Source: Leptodesmis sichuanensis A121
GTDB taxonomy: Bacteria > Cyanobacteriota > Cyanobacteriia > Leptolyngbyales > Leptolyngbyaceae
DNA length: 64,000 nt
Reading direction: 5' to 3'
NCBI RefSeq assembly: GCF_021379005.1
Contig: NZ_CP075171.1
Location: forward strand, 2,232,001-2,296,000
Below the pieces are notes generated by a model. It saw only the letters and a program-made list of their open reading frames with translations, had not been told where the DNA came from and made no database searches. Positions 18,801 through 27,906 of the stretch are shown piece by piece. Both the position numbers and the translations under genes were made by a program. Each line of letters opens with the position of its first letter. Positions within the stretch are counted from its first letter, which is position 1.

Positions 18801-19952
18801 ATGGTTGCCAACCCCTTCACTCCTGTAAATTTAGTGGGTCGGCAGGCAGAACTGCATCAGATCAGTCAGGTACTGACCGAGGATGGTGATCTTTTGATAG
18901 CGGGAGTACCGGGAAGTGGTCGCCGCACCTTAATTCGCCATGCGGCCCGCGAGGTCGGAGCCAGGATGATTGAAATCGATTGTCTGCGGGCCACCCAGAG
19001 TAGTCGCTTTCTCACGTTGCTGGCTGAGGGAATTTTGGTAGCATTTGAGGCTCCAGAGGAATTGACCCTGATTCAGAAGTGGAGCGATCGCCATCCTGTG
19101 GTGCTGGAGCAATCCAGTAGTGGGCGATCGCGGCTGGTCTGGAATATTTCCCCTAAAGAAGAATGGACATTATTTCAGGCACTGCTCATGCTGCCTCAAC
19201 ACCTTGCCGAGTGGCTCGGCTGCCGGGTTGTCATTGTGTTTCAGAACTTTCCTCACATTCGCTCCTGGGATCGTTCCGAGCAATGGGAGAACTATCTCCG
19301 TCAGGAAATTCAGCAACAGAGCCGGGTCAGCTATGCTTTGATTGCTACTTTCGCTGAAAGTTGGGTGCAGCAAAGCAATATGCAGATCGTTTTGTTGGGG
19401 CCGTTACAAGCAGACGACGTGGCAACCTGGTTGGTAGAGACAATGGCCACGCAGCATCTCAAATTAGATTCCCAGGCCCTCGACTTATTCGTGAATTACG
19501 TCCAGGGAGACATGGGAACTGCTATTACCCTGGCTCGTCGTCTCTGGCTTGACCATCAGGTGTCCGAGTTCGAGCGATCAGCGATCGAACATCCTGACCC
19601 AACCCCATTTGCAACTCTTGCCTCCAATCTCCAATCCCCGATCGCCATCCTCCAACCTCACCAGATCTATCGCAGTACCCTGACCCTGGTTGAAGATCTG
19701 TCCCTGACTTTTGAATCCCTGTTAATGTTGTTGCCTTCTAGCCAGGTAAGAGTGCTAGAAAGCCTTGCCCTTGACCCTACCGACAGCCCCCATGCCCGCG
19801 AATACATCCAGAAACATCACCTCTCTCGTGGTGGTGGACTACAAGGAGCACTCGCCAGCCTGCAACAAAAAGGGTTGGTGTACGGCCCGGAGTATGGCTA
19901 TCAAATTACAATGCCGCTGCTGGCCTTCTGGCTGAAGCATCGGTTGGCGTGA
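18801..19952 (+). CDS. AAA/STAND-like ATPase domain protein with degenerate P-loop
   Basis: A 383-residue protein whose N-terminal third resembles Orc1/Cdc6-like or STAND ATPases (NLVGRQAELHQISQVL, a typical entry helix). The P-loop reads GVPGSGRRT at 35-43: the invariant Lys is Arg. The expected Walker B (RVVIVFQNFPHI) lacks the acidic pair. ATP hydrolysis is therefore doubtful. The C-terminal 90 residues look like a winged helix (ALASLQQKGLVYGPEYGYQITMPLLAFWL). It may form a transcription unit with the TetR-like gene upstream, given the same strand. Its biological role is unknown. Confidence 0.7.
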   Translation: MVANPFTPVNLVGRQAELHQISQVLTEDGDLLIAGVPGSGRRTLIRHAAREVGARMIEIDCLRATQSSRFLTLLAEGILVAFEAPEELTLIQKWSDRHPVVLEQSSSGRSRLVWNISPKEEWTLFQALLMLPQHLAEWLGCRVVIVFQNFPHIRSWDRSEQWENYLRQEIQQQSRVSYALIATFAESWVQQSNMQIVLLGPLQADDVATWLVETMATQHLKLDSQALDLFVNYVQGDMGTAITLARRLWLDHQVSEFERSAIEHPDPTPFATLASNLQSPIAILQPHQIYRSTLTLVEDLSLTFESLLMLLPSSQVRVLESLALDPTDSPHAREYIQKHHLSRGGGLQGALASLQQKGLVYGPEYGYQITMPLLAFWLKHRLA

Positions 19953-20182
19953 GGGGATGATCAGAAGCTGGAAAGGTGGATAGGGAGATGACACGGGAAA
20001 CCCCAGGGAAATTGTGGACAATCCAGCCGTTGCTCCCGAAATATTAAATCAACTGGGGGATCTGAGGCGGGATCTGAACCAGGAAGATTGGCGAATTTTT
20101 CTACCATACAGTGGTCTGATCGGGATCCAACAGGGCATCCCAAGAGCGCTACTCTAGGGATGAGTAGACGATACACACAACC

Positions 20183-21007
20183 ATGCAAACTCTGGAAAAA
20201 ACATTTGATCGCCCATTAGAAAGGCCATTGGCGATCGCGGGGCGAATCTTTCACTCCCGATTGATGACGGGCACAGGAAAATATCGGAATTTTGACGAAA
20301 TGCGGCAGAGCATTGCTGCCAGTGGTAGCGAGATTGTAACGGTCGCCGTACGTCGGGTACAGACGAATGCTCCTGGCCATGAAGGACTGGCTGAAGCCCT
20401 GGATTGGACAAAGATCTGGATGCTGCCCAACACGGCAGGGTGTCAAACGGCTGAGGAAGCCATTCGGGTGGCTCGCTTGGGTCGGGAGATGGCAAAACTT
20501 TTGGGCCAGGAAGATAACAATTTTGTCAAACTGGAAGTCATTCCCGATACCCAGTACCTGCTCCCCGACCCCATTGGCACTCTGGAAGCTGCCGAACAGT
20601 TGGTTAAGGAAGGCTTTGCTGTTTTGCCTTACATCAATGCCGATCCCTTACTGGCGAAACGCCTGGAAGAGGCGGGCTGCGCCACGGTGATGCCTTTGGG
20701 ATCGCCGATCGGTTCTGGTCAAGGCTTGAAAAATGCCGCCAATATCCAAATCATTATCGAGAATGCCAAAATTCCTGTCGTTGTCGATGCTGGGATTGGA
20801 GTCCCCAGCGAAGCCGCTCAAGCGATGGAACTGGGCGCAGATGCCTTATTGATTAATACTGCGATCGCCCAGGCTCAAAATCCGGTTGCTATGGCACGAG
20901 CGATGAAACTGGCCACAGAAGCCGGATATTTGGCTCACCAGGCCGGACGCATTCCCATCAAAGCCTATGCCAGCGCCAGTTCACCCCTTACCGGAACCGT
21001 GAAGTAA
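20183..21007 (+). CDS. thiG: Thiazole synthase
   Basis: ThiG condenses deoxyxylulose-5-phosphate, dehydroglycine and sulfur carried on ThiS into the thiazole phosphate of thiamine. The 274-residue TIM barrel has the Schiff-base Lys116 in NNFVKLEVI, the phosphate-binding [30 protein letters not shown] region and the [13 protein letters not shown] loop. The first ten residues are a short extension before the conserved start ([19 protein letters not shown]). No thiS or thiO is adjacent. It is followed by a clear terminator. The 230-base upstream gap was checked for a TPP riboswitch and none was convincing. Confidence 0.97.
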   Translation: MQTLEKTFDRPLERPLAIAGRIFHSRLMTGTGKYRNFDEMRQSIAASGSEIVTVAVRRVQTNAPGHEGLAEALDWTKIWMLPNTAGCQTAEEAIRVARLGREMAKLLGQEDNNFVKLEVIPDTQYLLPDPIGTLEAAEQLVKEGFAVLPYINADPLLAKRLEEAGCATVMPLGSPIGSGQGLKNAANIQIIIENAKIPVVVDAGIGVPSEAAQAMELGADALLINTAIAQAQNPVAMARAMKLATEAGYLAHQAGRIPIKAYASASSPLTGTVK

Positions 21008-21014
21008 GCAAAAG

Positions 21015-21039
21015 AGACGCGGCTAATCGCGTCTTTTTT
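21015..21039 (+). terminator. Intrinsic terminator of thiG
   Basis: A 7-bp stem agacgcg (21015-21021) with cgcgtct (21028-21034), a 6-base loop and a T6 run to 21039. It begins seven bases after the thiG stop. Confidence 0.9.
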
Positions 21040-21165
21040 ACTGACTCTGATCTTTTACTGACACGAATTTCTCTCAGAATCGTTGTAGTTTGTTACAAAG
21101 TTTAATAAACTTAATGGTAATTCATCCCTAGTGCGGTTAGGGTTAATAAAAATTGAGGAAATTTC

Positions 21166-21336
21166 ATGCGTTATACAGTTGAAGATGGTGGCCGCCTAAA
21201 CAACTTTGCCGTAGAGCCGAAGATGTACCAGGCAGAGCCTCCCACAAATACTCAAAAGCGGAACTACATTATCCTTGGATTAGGTGCTCTGCTGTTGGTG
21301 GGTGGCCTGATTGTGGTTGCAGCTTCTGTCTCCTAA
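21166..21336 (+). CDS. psb34: Photosystem II assembly protein Psb34 (ssl1498-type, HliP-like)
   Basis: A 56-residue protein with a soluble N-terminus (MRYTVEDGGRLNNFAVEPKMY) and one C-terminal membrane helix (YIILGLGALLLVGGLIVVAA). This matches the ssl1498 family, now called Psb34, which binds a CP47-containing photosystem II assembly intermediate and acts around exchange of high-light-inducible proteins. It is placed in the thylakoid membrane by family knowledge. A gagg ribosome binding site lies eight bases before the ATG. It stands alone, with the thiG terminator upstream and the convergent LpxB-like gene downstream. Confidence 0.9.
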   Translation: MRYTVEDGGRLNNFAVEPKMYQAEPPTNTQKRNYIILGLGALLLVGGLIVVAASVS

Positions 21337-21454
21337 AAGGGGTTGGCGGAAATACCGTTTGCTGATTAACGGTTTAACTCTGCATAAGAACAAATTTTTA
21401 ACGACAGTGGAGTGGGTCACTGAAGGATACAGTGGCCTATTTTTGTAGGTTTTT

Positions 21455-22849
21455 CTATACAGTCTGGAACTGCTGCATCAAGCATTGAGCAATGCGGCCT
21501 GCGGCTCCTGGCATTCCCATGCGATCGCGACCGTTGGCAGCAATCCGTTCCAAAGCGGCTGCATCGGTCAGGAGACGATGAAGGGTGGCGGCAACATCAG
21601 CTGGATCAGCCACTAAGCACACCGATTCCCCCAGCAACCGGGTCTGAGCTTCCGCAAAGGTAGGAGTAAATTGGGGACCTTTGCCCGGTAGGGTGATCGC
21701 AGGTTTGCCCAATCCCACAAATTGTTCCGTTGCGGTGCCTGCCATTGCGATCGCGCAATCTCCCCGATGTAAACAATCCCCATAGGCGTGCTGACTTAAC
21801 CCTAGAACGGCCTGATTCCGGATAAACCACTGCGCCGTCGAGTCGGGAAAGGCTTGTAGGGCAGCCTGATCCAGTTGGGCGGCTGGAATGGGTTGCCAAC
21901 CTTGTAATCTCAAGGGGTAGCTGAAAGATTCCAGACTCAAACTGGGAGTAATTGCCGCTAAAAATACGACAGGCTCAGGAGCAGCCATGGCGATGATGCC
22001 ATTGACAGCCTGCAGAATGCGTTGCCAGTTTTCGTAAGCTTCCGGCGATCGGGAACCGGGCAGCAGGGTAATCGTTAGTATTGCTTGTTGAGATTGAGAA
22101 CGGGTTAAAACGCTCTCTGATGGTGCAGTTAGTAGCGATGAGGTCTCCCGTGCACTACTGGTGATCTGCCTGCCAACTGGCACCGGGACACTATCCATCT
22201 GGGCTTGAGATACTTTGGGTTCTAATCCATCCATCATGGGATTACCCAGGTCAAAAGCTGGAATGTCCCATTTCTGCAAAATCCGGGTCGTGATCCTGTC
22301 TCTGGGAAAGATGGCTTGACACCGGGGCCGACTCATTAACCAGCGTTCCCAGGGGTAATACACCGATCCCGACCAGCCATCTAAAAAAGTCTGGGGAAAC
22401 AGCCGCCCTGTTTCATCCCGGAGATAATATTCTGACTTTGCCGTCCCGACAAATGCATAAGGGATTCCACTCAACCAGGCCAGCACCAGTGGCACAATAT
22501 CTCCGACTGCTAAAATACTACCTCCCTGTTTGGCCCAATGACGAATTGCCTGGAACTGATGGAAGGTTAACTGCACCAGTCCACCTCGCACATCTCTAGC
22601 AAACTGCCGCCCATCCATATAAATAAAGCCACCGGATGGCATGGCCTTAACTGGCCCAATCAGAGGAATTCCCAACTGCTGATAGGCGCGTCCCTCGCCA
22701 ACCAAGGGTAAAGCAGCTAGTTTAGGAGTCTGCGGCTGGTCTTGCAGGGCTTGCAGGATTCGCACAGCAATGACATCTTCCCCATGTCCATTACTAAGGC
22801 ACAGCAGTCTGTCGTGAGCGGAATAGCGAGGCAAATGAGACGGTAGCAA
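21455..22849 (-). CDS. Lipid-A-disaccharide synthase-related glycosyltransferase-like protein
   Basis: A 464-residue GT-B-like protein belonging to the LpxB-related family widespread in cyanobacteria. The N-terminal motif LCLSNGHGEDVIAVRIL resembles the LpxB nucleotide-sugar fold entry. The C-terminal half has the donor-binding GT-B pattern (GTATEQFVGLGKPAITLPGKGPQFT). It is distinct from true LpxB in sequence and length, so activity on UDP-diacylglucosamine should not be assumed. Monocistronic; 205 bases separate it from cimA, which runs in the same direction. Confidence 0.82.
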   Translation of the reverse strand: MLPSHLPRYSAHDRLLCLSNGHGEDVIAVRILQALQDQPQTPKLAALPLVGEGRAYQQLGIPLIGPVKAMPSGGFIYMDGRQFARDVRGGLVQLTFHQFQAIRHWAKQGGSILAVGDIVPLVLAWLSGIPYAFVGTAKSEYYLRDETGRLFPQTFLDGWSGSVYYPWERWLMSRPRCQAIFPRDRITTRILQKWDIPAFDLGNPMMDGLEPKVSQAQMDSVPVPVGRQITSSARETSSLLTAPSESVLTRSQSQQAILTITLLPGSRSPEAYENWQRILQAVNGIIAMAAPEPVVFLAAITPSLSLESFSYPLRLQGWQPIPAAQLDQAALQAFPDSTAQWFIRNQAVLGLSQHAYGDCLHRGDCAIAMAGTATEQFVGLGKPAITLPGKGPQFTPTFAEAQTRLLGESVCLVADPADVAATLHRLLTDAAALERIAANGRDRMGMPGAAGRIAQCLMQQFQTV

Positions 22850-23054
22850 CGGTACAAGCTCCCTTCCTGGAACAATCGAAAGATTCTTACTGAATAAGCC
22901 TACCTTAGAGGTTCACTAAAAGGTTTGCGTCACAGTGATTTGCGATCGCAATGCTTTTCCTCTCCTTATCCCTCATCTCGCCATCCCAGATCTACACCCT
23001 ATTGGATAGAAATGTTGGCATGCAGACTTAGAGAAGGAATGAGAAACTAAAAAG

Positions 23055-24689
23055 TCAGGAAGAAGCTAGAGCCGTTCGGGTCTGTTGCCGTAACAGCAGC
23101 CCATACTCCAGTCCTTCCACAACGGCGTGATAAGATGCTTCCAGAATATTGCCGGAAACCCCAACCGTTGTCCAGCGCTGGTGGCCGTTGCTAGATTCAA
23201 TGAGAACGCGAGTTTTGGCAGAGGTGCCAGCGGCCCCATCTAAAATCCGCACTTTATAATCGGTTAGGTAGAAGGTCGCGATCTCAGGATAAAAATTGAT
23301 TAAGGCTTTTCGTAGAGCCGCATCCAGAGCCGCAACCGGGCCATTCCCTTCAGCCGCTTCCAAAATATCCTGTCCATCAACCGCCAGTTTCACAGTAGCC
23401 AGAGACGTGGTACACAGTAAATTGTTGCCTGCGACCATGTCGTAATGCACCTGAAAACCTTTCACCTCAAAAGGTAACTGCCGTTGACCTAAAACTTCTC
23501 GCAGCAGCAACTCAAAACTGGCTTCAGCCGCTTCAAACTGATATCCTTCGCTTTCCAATGTCTTGAGATGTTGCAGGATCTGACGGCAAGCCGGATCCTG
23601 TTTATCTAGCTCTACCCCAAAGCTACGGGCTTTAGCCAGGATATTGCTCAGTCCTGCCTGATCTGAAATGACAATCCGACGAGAATTGCCGACGACTTCC
23701 GGCGCAATGTGCTCGTAAGTAAGCGGATTGCGTTCGACGGCACTGACATGAATACCGCCCTTATGAGCAAAAGCCGAAAGTCCGACAAAGGGAGCATGGT
23801 CATTGGGAGCCAGATTGACCACTTCACTGACAAAGCGACTGGTTTCCGTAAGATTTGCTAATTGAGTTGGCGACAGACAGGAAAATCCCAGTTTGGCTTG
23901 CAGATTGGGGATGATCGAACACAGGTTGGCATTGCCACACCGTTCTCCATAGCCGTTGATTGTTCCCTGCACCATTTGCACTCCCTGCATCACCGCCGCC
24001 AGGGAATTTGCTACCGCTGTATCGGAATCGTTATGAGCATGGATTCCCATTTGTAAAGGTGTGTCACCCCATACCGCGGTATGCCATGCCTTGACTTCAC
24101 CAATAATCCGGCTGATTTCATGGGGGAGGGTACCGCCGTTGGTGTCACAGAAGACTAGCCATTCTGCCCCCGCCGCGATCGCTGCTTTTAACGTCTCTAG
24201 AGCATACTCCCGGTTGTGCAGATACCCATCAAACCAGTGTTCCGCATCGTAAATTACCCGCCGTCCATTAGCCCGCAAATAGGCGATCGTGTCCCGGATC
24301 ATGGCCAGATTTTCATCCAGCGTAGTTTTTAGACCCTCGGTGACGTGCAAATCCCAGGATTTACCAAAGATCGTTATCCACCGGGTTCCTGCCGACAGAA
24401 TGGGCTGTAGCATCGGGTCATCCACTGCCGTAATTCCGGGTCTGCGTGTGGAACAGAATGCGACCAATTCGGCCTGGGTCAGCGGTGCTTCGTGAAGTTG
24501 CCAGAAAAATTGCACATCTTTGGGATTGGCTCCCGGCCACCCCCCCTCAATAAAGGGAATTCCCAGGCGATCGAGTTGGCGGGCAATCCGAACTTTATCT
24601 TCGATCGATAGGGTTAATCCTTCCCGTTGGGCACCGTCTCGCAGGGTGGTGTCGTAGATCCAGATCTGATGGGTTGTCTCTGAAGTCAT
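23055..24689 (-). CDS. cimA: (R)-citramalate synthase
   Basis: The enzyme condenses pyruvate and acetyl-CoA to citramalate, starting the threonine-independent isoleucine route used by many cyanobacteria. The 544-residue protein has the HMGL-like barrel (IYDTTLRDGAQREG near 10-24, metal-binding HAHND near 218), then the LeuA-type dimer/regulatory domain (about 400-530). Its length and the DTTLRDGAQREGL opening favour the cyanobacterial CimA branch over 2-isopropylmalate synthase. Feedback inhibition by isoleucine is expected from the C-terminal domain. It is divergent from the ferredoxin gene, with 118 bases between. Confidence 0.92.
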   Translation of the reverse strand: MTSETTHQIWIYDTTLRDGAQREGLTLSIEDKVRIARQLDRLGIPFIEGGWPGANPKDVQFFWQLHEAPLTQAELVAFCSTRRPGITAVDDPMLQPILSAGTRWITIFGKSWDLHVTEGLKTTLDENLAMIRDTIAYLRANGRRVIYDAEHWFDGYLHNREYALETLKAAIAAGAEWLVFCDTNGGTLPHEISRIIGEVKAWHTAVWGDTPLQMGIHAHNDSDTAVANSLAAVMQGVQMVQGTINGYGERCGNANLCSIIPNLQAKLGFSCLSPTQLANLTETSRFVSEVVNLAPNDHAPFVGLSAFAHKGGIHVSAVERNPLTYEHIAPEVVGNSRRIVISDQAGLSNILAKARSFGVELDKQDPACRQILQHLKTLESEGYQFEAAEASFELLLREVLGQRQLPFEVKGFQVHYDMVAGNNLLCTTSLATVKLAVDGQDILEAAEGNGPVAALDAALRKALINFYPEIATFYLTDYKVRILDGAAGTSAKTRVLIESSNGHQRWTTVGVSGNILEASYHAVVEGLEYGLLLRQQTRTALASS

Positions 24690-24807
24690 GCAGGTATAAG
24701 CAGAAAAAATAGCAATCAGAAACTTATTTTAAAAAAACTGGGGTATCACTAGGGATAAATGCTGGAATCATAAAAGGATTCCTTAACAGTTATTCAGGAA
24801 GTTCAAT

Positions 24808-25146
24808 ATGCCAACCATCCAAGCTCAAGGAAAAACCTTTGTCTGTGAAACTGGGGCCAACCTCCGTCAGGTTTTGCTGAAAAACGGGGTGCAGGTTTAC
24901 AACGGCGGGGCTAATATAATTAACTGCCACGGCTTTGGCACCTGTGGCACTTGTGCGGTTGCCCTTGAAGGGGCGGTTTCAGAAATGGGATTGCGAGAAA
25001 AGACGCGCCTGTCCCTGCCACCTCATACTCTGAGTCAAAATCGGCGATTGTCCTGTCAGGTAAAGGTTTTAGGTGATCTGAAAGTGACTAAATACGATGG
25101 CTTTTGGGGACAGGGAGATCAGGTGGTGTGGACAGCAGAAGGGTAG
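24808..25146 (+). CDS. 2Fe-2S ferredoxin-like protein
   Basis: A 112-residue protein with a plant/adrenodoxin-type [2Fe-2S] fold. Ligands are Cys40, Cys46, Cys49 (CHGFGTCGTC) and Cys83 (RRLSCQVKV). The CX5CX2C spacing differs from the CX4CX2C of photosynthetic PetF, and the sequence between Cys49 and Cys83 is longer. It is thus one of the alternative cyanobacterial ferredoxins; electron partners are unknown. It is preceded by a 118-base gap shared with cimA. A membrane-anchored small protein follows on the same strand. Confidence 0.88.
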   Translation: MPTIQAQGKTFVCETGANLRQVLLKNGVQVYNGGANIINCHGFGTCGTCAVALEGAVSEMGLREKTRLSLPPHTLSQNRRLSCQVKVLGDLKVTKYDGFWGQGDQVVWTAEG

Positions 25147-25245
25147 ATGAGTAGAGGGTGGGAGAGATGTTTTGCGCAACGTCTTTACGGGGAGGAGAAA
25201 GCATATCTATATATTTATGGGCGAAAAATTAATGGAGGGGTGGGG

Positions 25246-25554
25246 ATGGCGAAGAGGAATGACAGGAGATGGGCTTGGCTGTGGTTTCCCGGTATTTTAG
25301 GGCTGATTCTGATCGCGATCGGCCTGCGCTATGCCAGTTCTTCAGGTTGGTGGCCTGATGTATTTGGCGGTGGGCCTCAGGATTCGCAAACCATTAATTC
25401 GGGGGCCAATGTGTTTATGTCTACCACCACATCTCCCTCCCCTTCTCCATCTCCCGACACCACTACGCCCAATACGGTTCTGCCAGATACCTCCCCACCC
25501 ACCCCTGCTCCCTCCCCAACAGGGTCTGGTTCTGGAGTCCGAGGCAGATGGTAG
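25246..25554 (+). CDS. Small membrane-anchored protein with Ser/Thr/Pro-rich tail
   Basis: A 102-residue protein with a basic N-terminus (MAKRNDRR), one membrane helix (WAWLWFPGILGLILIAIGLRY) and a disordered tail of about 65 residues rich in Ser, Thr and Pro. An in-frame codon at 25147 would add 33 poorly conserved residues. ATG 25246 follows a strong purine-rich site (ggaggggtgggg) and is preferred. No family recognised. The tail DNA is C/T-rich and repetitive. Confidence 0.6.
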   Translation: MAKRNDRRWAWLWFPGILGLILIAIGLRYASSSGWWPDVFGGGPQDSQTINSGANVFMSTTTSPSPSPSPDTTTPNTVLPDTSPPTPAPSPTGSGSGVRGRW

Positions 25555-25848
25555 GAAGCCCTTAAAGCACACGTCAAGTTCTTCTTCACGAGAATTTAAA
25601 AAACTTTTGTCAATGCTGTCACTGATGTAAAGGTTATACAAAGTTGGCATAACCCGGTTGTCACTAAACCGAAAGCTAGTGTTTAGTCTACGTAGTCACA
25701 CTGAATTCACCCTTTAGAGGGACACCCAGAGCGGGTGATTGAACCATCAGGCCAACAGAACTGAGTGCATCAGAATTCATCACGGATTTCAGGCTCAACA
25801 CCTTAAATTTTTTTGCTGCGATAGACCTAGTTTTCTAGCCAAATACTC

Positions 25849-26391
25849 ATGCTGAATCTGAAGCCTTCTGGTCGGTTTGACCAACGTACTTTAACCTTTC
25901 TTGAGGAAAACCCATCTATTTCGGAAACGTTGATGGCAGAGCTTGGGCCTAATATTTCTGAGGTTGCCACCATCATTGAACCGATTCTAGAGGCACCAAA
26001 GCGTTGCGGAATTAGCCGATACTACATTCAGGCCGTTGCTGCGGGCCGTACAGCTTTTCTCACCACTAACCTGCCCCATGTTACGTCAAGCTGTGTACCA
26101 GGAAATACGACCAGTTGGGTCGTTGGGCGTAGTCATAATTGCGCGATCGCGATTCTGGACAAAGCCGTTTCTCGTTGTCATGCGGTGATTGGCCATCAAC
26201 CGGGCGAAGGTTTCCATATTCGGGATTTGGGCAGTAGCAATGGCACGTTCGTCAATCGTTCCCGCCTCACCCCATTAGAACAGCGGTTCTTATGCGATGG
26301 GGATTTACTGGAATTTAGCAAGTTCCGGGTGGAATTCTTTATTTCCGGGTGGTCTGCCGCCACAGTTGTCACCTATGACACTCACTATTAA
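25849..26391 (+). CDS. FHA-domain protein
   Basis: A 180-residue protein with a C-terminal forkhead-associated domain, a reader of phosphothreonine. Key FHA residues are intact: the GRS (WVVGRSHNC), the SRCHA pair where Ser and His contact the phosphate, and DLGSSNGTFVN. The N-terminal 80 residues are helical and hold no named domain. It probably works with Ser/Thr kinases encoded elsewhere. The 294-base gap upstream has no recognised gene; it includes AT-rich leader sequence. The YbjN gene follows after 65 bases, so co-transcription is likely. Confidence 0.88.
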   Translation: MLNLKPSGRFDQRTLTFLEENPSISETLMAELGPNISEVATIIEPILEAPKRCGISRYYIQAVAAGRTAFLTTNLPHVTSSCVPGNTTSWVVGRSHNCAIAILDKAVSRCHAVIGHQPGEGFHIRDLGSSNGTFVNRSRLTPLEQRFLCDGDLLEFSKFRVEFFISGWSAATVVTYDTHY

Positions 26392-26456
26392 AGGTAGGCT
26401 GAGTCCTCAGATTGGCGCTAAGATTTAGGGGTGCCAGCCCAATTACTCAAACTGTT

Positions 26457-26921
26457 ATGGTTCAGTCACTCCCCAATGACGAATTAACCGCTCAAGCGGT
26501 GGATAGTATTGCCGCCAGCAATCTCTTAGAAGTGATTGAGACTGTGATTACCAGTCTGGAGAGCGACAGCACAGCGATGGTGCACCATGATGAAACTGCC
26601 CATTTATGGAAATTCAAATACGGCACCGTTGAGGTCTTTGTGCAATTGACTGGCCTATCGGAGGAAGACACATTGACCGTCTGGTCTACTGTGCTCAAAC
26701 TCCCCACAAAAGACGACTCCAAACTCGCTCGTCAATTACTCGAGCAAAATTGGACGAGTACAATGGAGGCCCGATTTGCCATCGTAAACAATGAAGTGGT
26801 GGTGGTCACCAGTCGATCGCTGGCAGACCTGTCCCCCGGCGAAATCTCGCGCGCCATTACCCTGGTCGCCACGATCGCTGACGAAAGCGATGAGCCTTTA
26901 CAGCAGGAATTTGGAAGATAA
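26457..26921 (+). CDS. YbjN-domain protein
   Basis: A 154-residue protein with the YbjN fold, which resembles type III secretion chaperones. The region TAMVHHDETAHLWKFKYG, then a helix, then LLEQNWTSTMEARFAIVNNEVVVV follows family order. ATG 26457 is preferred to an upstream in-frame TTG at 26412. The protein is small, soluble and acidic. It may chaperone or bind a partner; the FHA protein just upstream is a candidate. A copy of the 65-bp palindromic repeat begins right at its stop. Confidence 0.8.
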   Translation: MVQSLPNDELTAQAVDSIAASNLLEVIETVITSLESDSTAMVHHDETAHLWKFKYGTVEVFVQLTGLSEEDTLTVWSTVLKLPTKDDSKLARQLLEQNWTSTMEARFAIVNNEVVVVTSRSLADLSPGEISRAITLVATIADESDEPLQQEFGR

Positions 26922-26992
26922 ACCAAGCCTAGCTAGAGAACGGTCGTTTTCCGATCGGGGAAACTCCGGTTCTGGACTTGGGCAAGGTTTAA
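26922..26992 (-). repeat. 65-bp imperfect palindromic repeat, copy B
   Basis: A near-complete copy of the family, inverted relative to copy A (14275-14340). It contains gagaacggtcgttttccgat and ctccggttctggacttg. It starts directly after the YbjN stop and could serve as that transcript's 3' structure. A low-complexity tgagttttgag tract follows to about 27050. Confidence 0.75.
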
Positions 26993-27069
26993 TTTCAAAG
27001 TTTTAAGTTTTGAGTGATGAATTTTGAGTTGGTTGATGAAACCCGTTTTGAGTGATGAATTTGAGCTTG

Positions 27070-27846
27070 ATGGCAGAAAGACAGCTTACTCAAAACTTAG
27101 AACTTAACACTCAAAGCTCTCAAAAAGTTTGGCGTTTCATTCCTCTGATCCAGGCTCCAGGCTGGGTGCAGATGGCGATCGATGCCTGGTTGTTTGAGCA
27201 AAATAGCCAGGGATTGCATCCACCAACTCTGAGGTTTTATACCTGGCAACCCGTGGCCATTTCGCTGGGTTATCATCAGCGACAGTATCCCGCTCACTGG
27301 CAGGAATTGACCTGGCAGGGAACTTCCGTGGATCTGGTAAGGCGACCAACAGGAGGAAGGGCGGTCTTGCATCAGGGCGACCTGACGTACTCCGTGGTGA
27401 TGTCTGGATTGCCCCCAAACCGGATGCAGAGCTACCAGAAGATTTGTGAGTTTTTGATTGGGGGCTGGCGATCGCTGGGGGTCGAGTTGTATTACGGCAA
27501 GGCGGGGCGCGGTTACATCCACAATCCCAACTGTTTTGGTACAGCTACTACTGCCGATCTGGTCACTGCCGAGGGGAGAAAATTGATCGGTAGCGCCCAA
27601 CTGCGTCGAGGAACCACTGTCTTGCAACACGGTTCCATGCAACTCAATCCCGATTCCGACTTGTTTCAGCAAGTATTTGGCAGTACTCTTCAGTCTTCTA
27701 CCCTCCGCCCTCTGCCTTCTGCCTGCAGCATCATAGAAGCCCTGACTGATGCAGCCAAATGCTGTTTTGGAGTGAAATTACAGGCTCAGCCCTTGTCAGA
27801 TTTGGAGTTACAAAGCATTTTTAGGAGTGATACTCCCTGGCCGTGA
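27070..27846 (+). CDS. Lipoate-protein ligase A/BirA-like (BPL/LPL catalytic domain) protein
   Basis: A protein of about 258 residues with the biotin/lipoate ligase fold. The nucleotide/lipoyl-binding signature is RRPTGGRAVLHQGDLTYS, with the conserved K in AEGRKLIGSAQLR. Likely attaches lipoate or octanoate to 2-oxoacid dehydrogenase or glycine cleavage proteins. The start is unclear: GTG 27052, ATG 27055 and ATG 27070 all lie in or beside a low-complexity tract, and the first 18 residues (QLTQNLELNTQSSQ) are translated repeat. The conserved domain begins near VWRFIPLIQAPGW. An N-terminus read from repeat DNA is unusual but seen elsewhere in this window. Confidence 0.85.
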   Translation: MAERQLTQNLELNTQSSQKVWRFIPLIQAPGWVQMAIDAWLFEQNSQGLHPPTLRFYTWQPVAISLGYHQRQYPAHWQELTWQGTSVDLVRRPTGGRAVLHQGDLTYSVVMSGLPPNRMQSYQKICEFLIGGWRSLGVELYYGKAGRGYIHNPNCFGTATTADLVTAEGRKLIGSAQLRRGTTVLQHGSMQLNPDSDLFQQVFGSTLQSSTLRPLPSACSIIEALTDAAKCCFGVKLQAQPLSDLELQSIFRSDTPWP

Positions 27847-27852
27847 AGATTT

Positions 27853-27885
27853 TGTAGGATGTGTTAGTGCTAACGTAACGCATCC
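27853..27885 (+). repeat. Dispersed ggatg-type hairpin repeat
   Basis: tgtaggatgtgttagtgcta then acgtaacgcatcc: the arms ggatgtgtta and taacgcatcc are nearly complementary. It lies between the convergent lipoate ligase-like and M50 genes and may act as a bidirectional 3' hairpin. Related copies are at 10081-10110 and 48339-48369. Confidence 0.6.
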
Positions 27886-27906
27886 ATTCCCCCGAAATTG
27901 GGGAAC

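Noticed and set aside
19953-20182. Possible TPP riboswitch upstream of thiG (gatctgaggcgggatctgaacc)
   Set aside because: The order and distance of the CTGAGA and GAACCTGAT blocks of a TPP aptamer are not met; only chance words are present.
23055-24689. 2-isopropylmalate synthase (leuA) instead of citramalate synthase
   Set aside because: The opening DTTLRDGAQREGL, the overall length and the C-terminal layout suit the cyanobacterial CimA group better.
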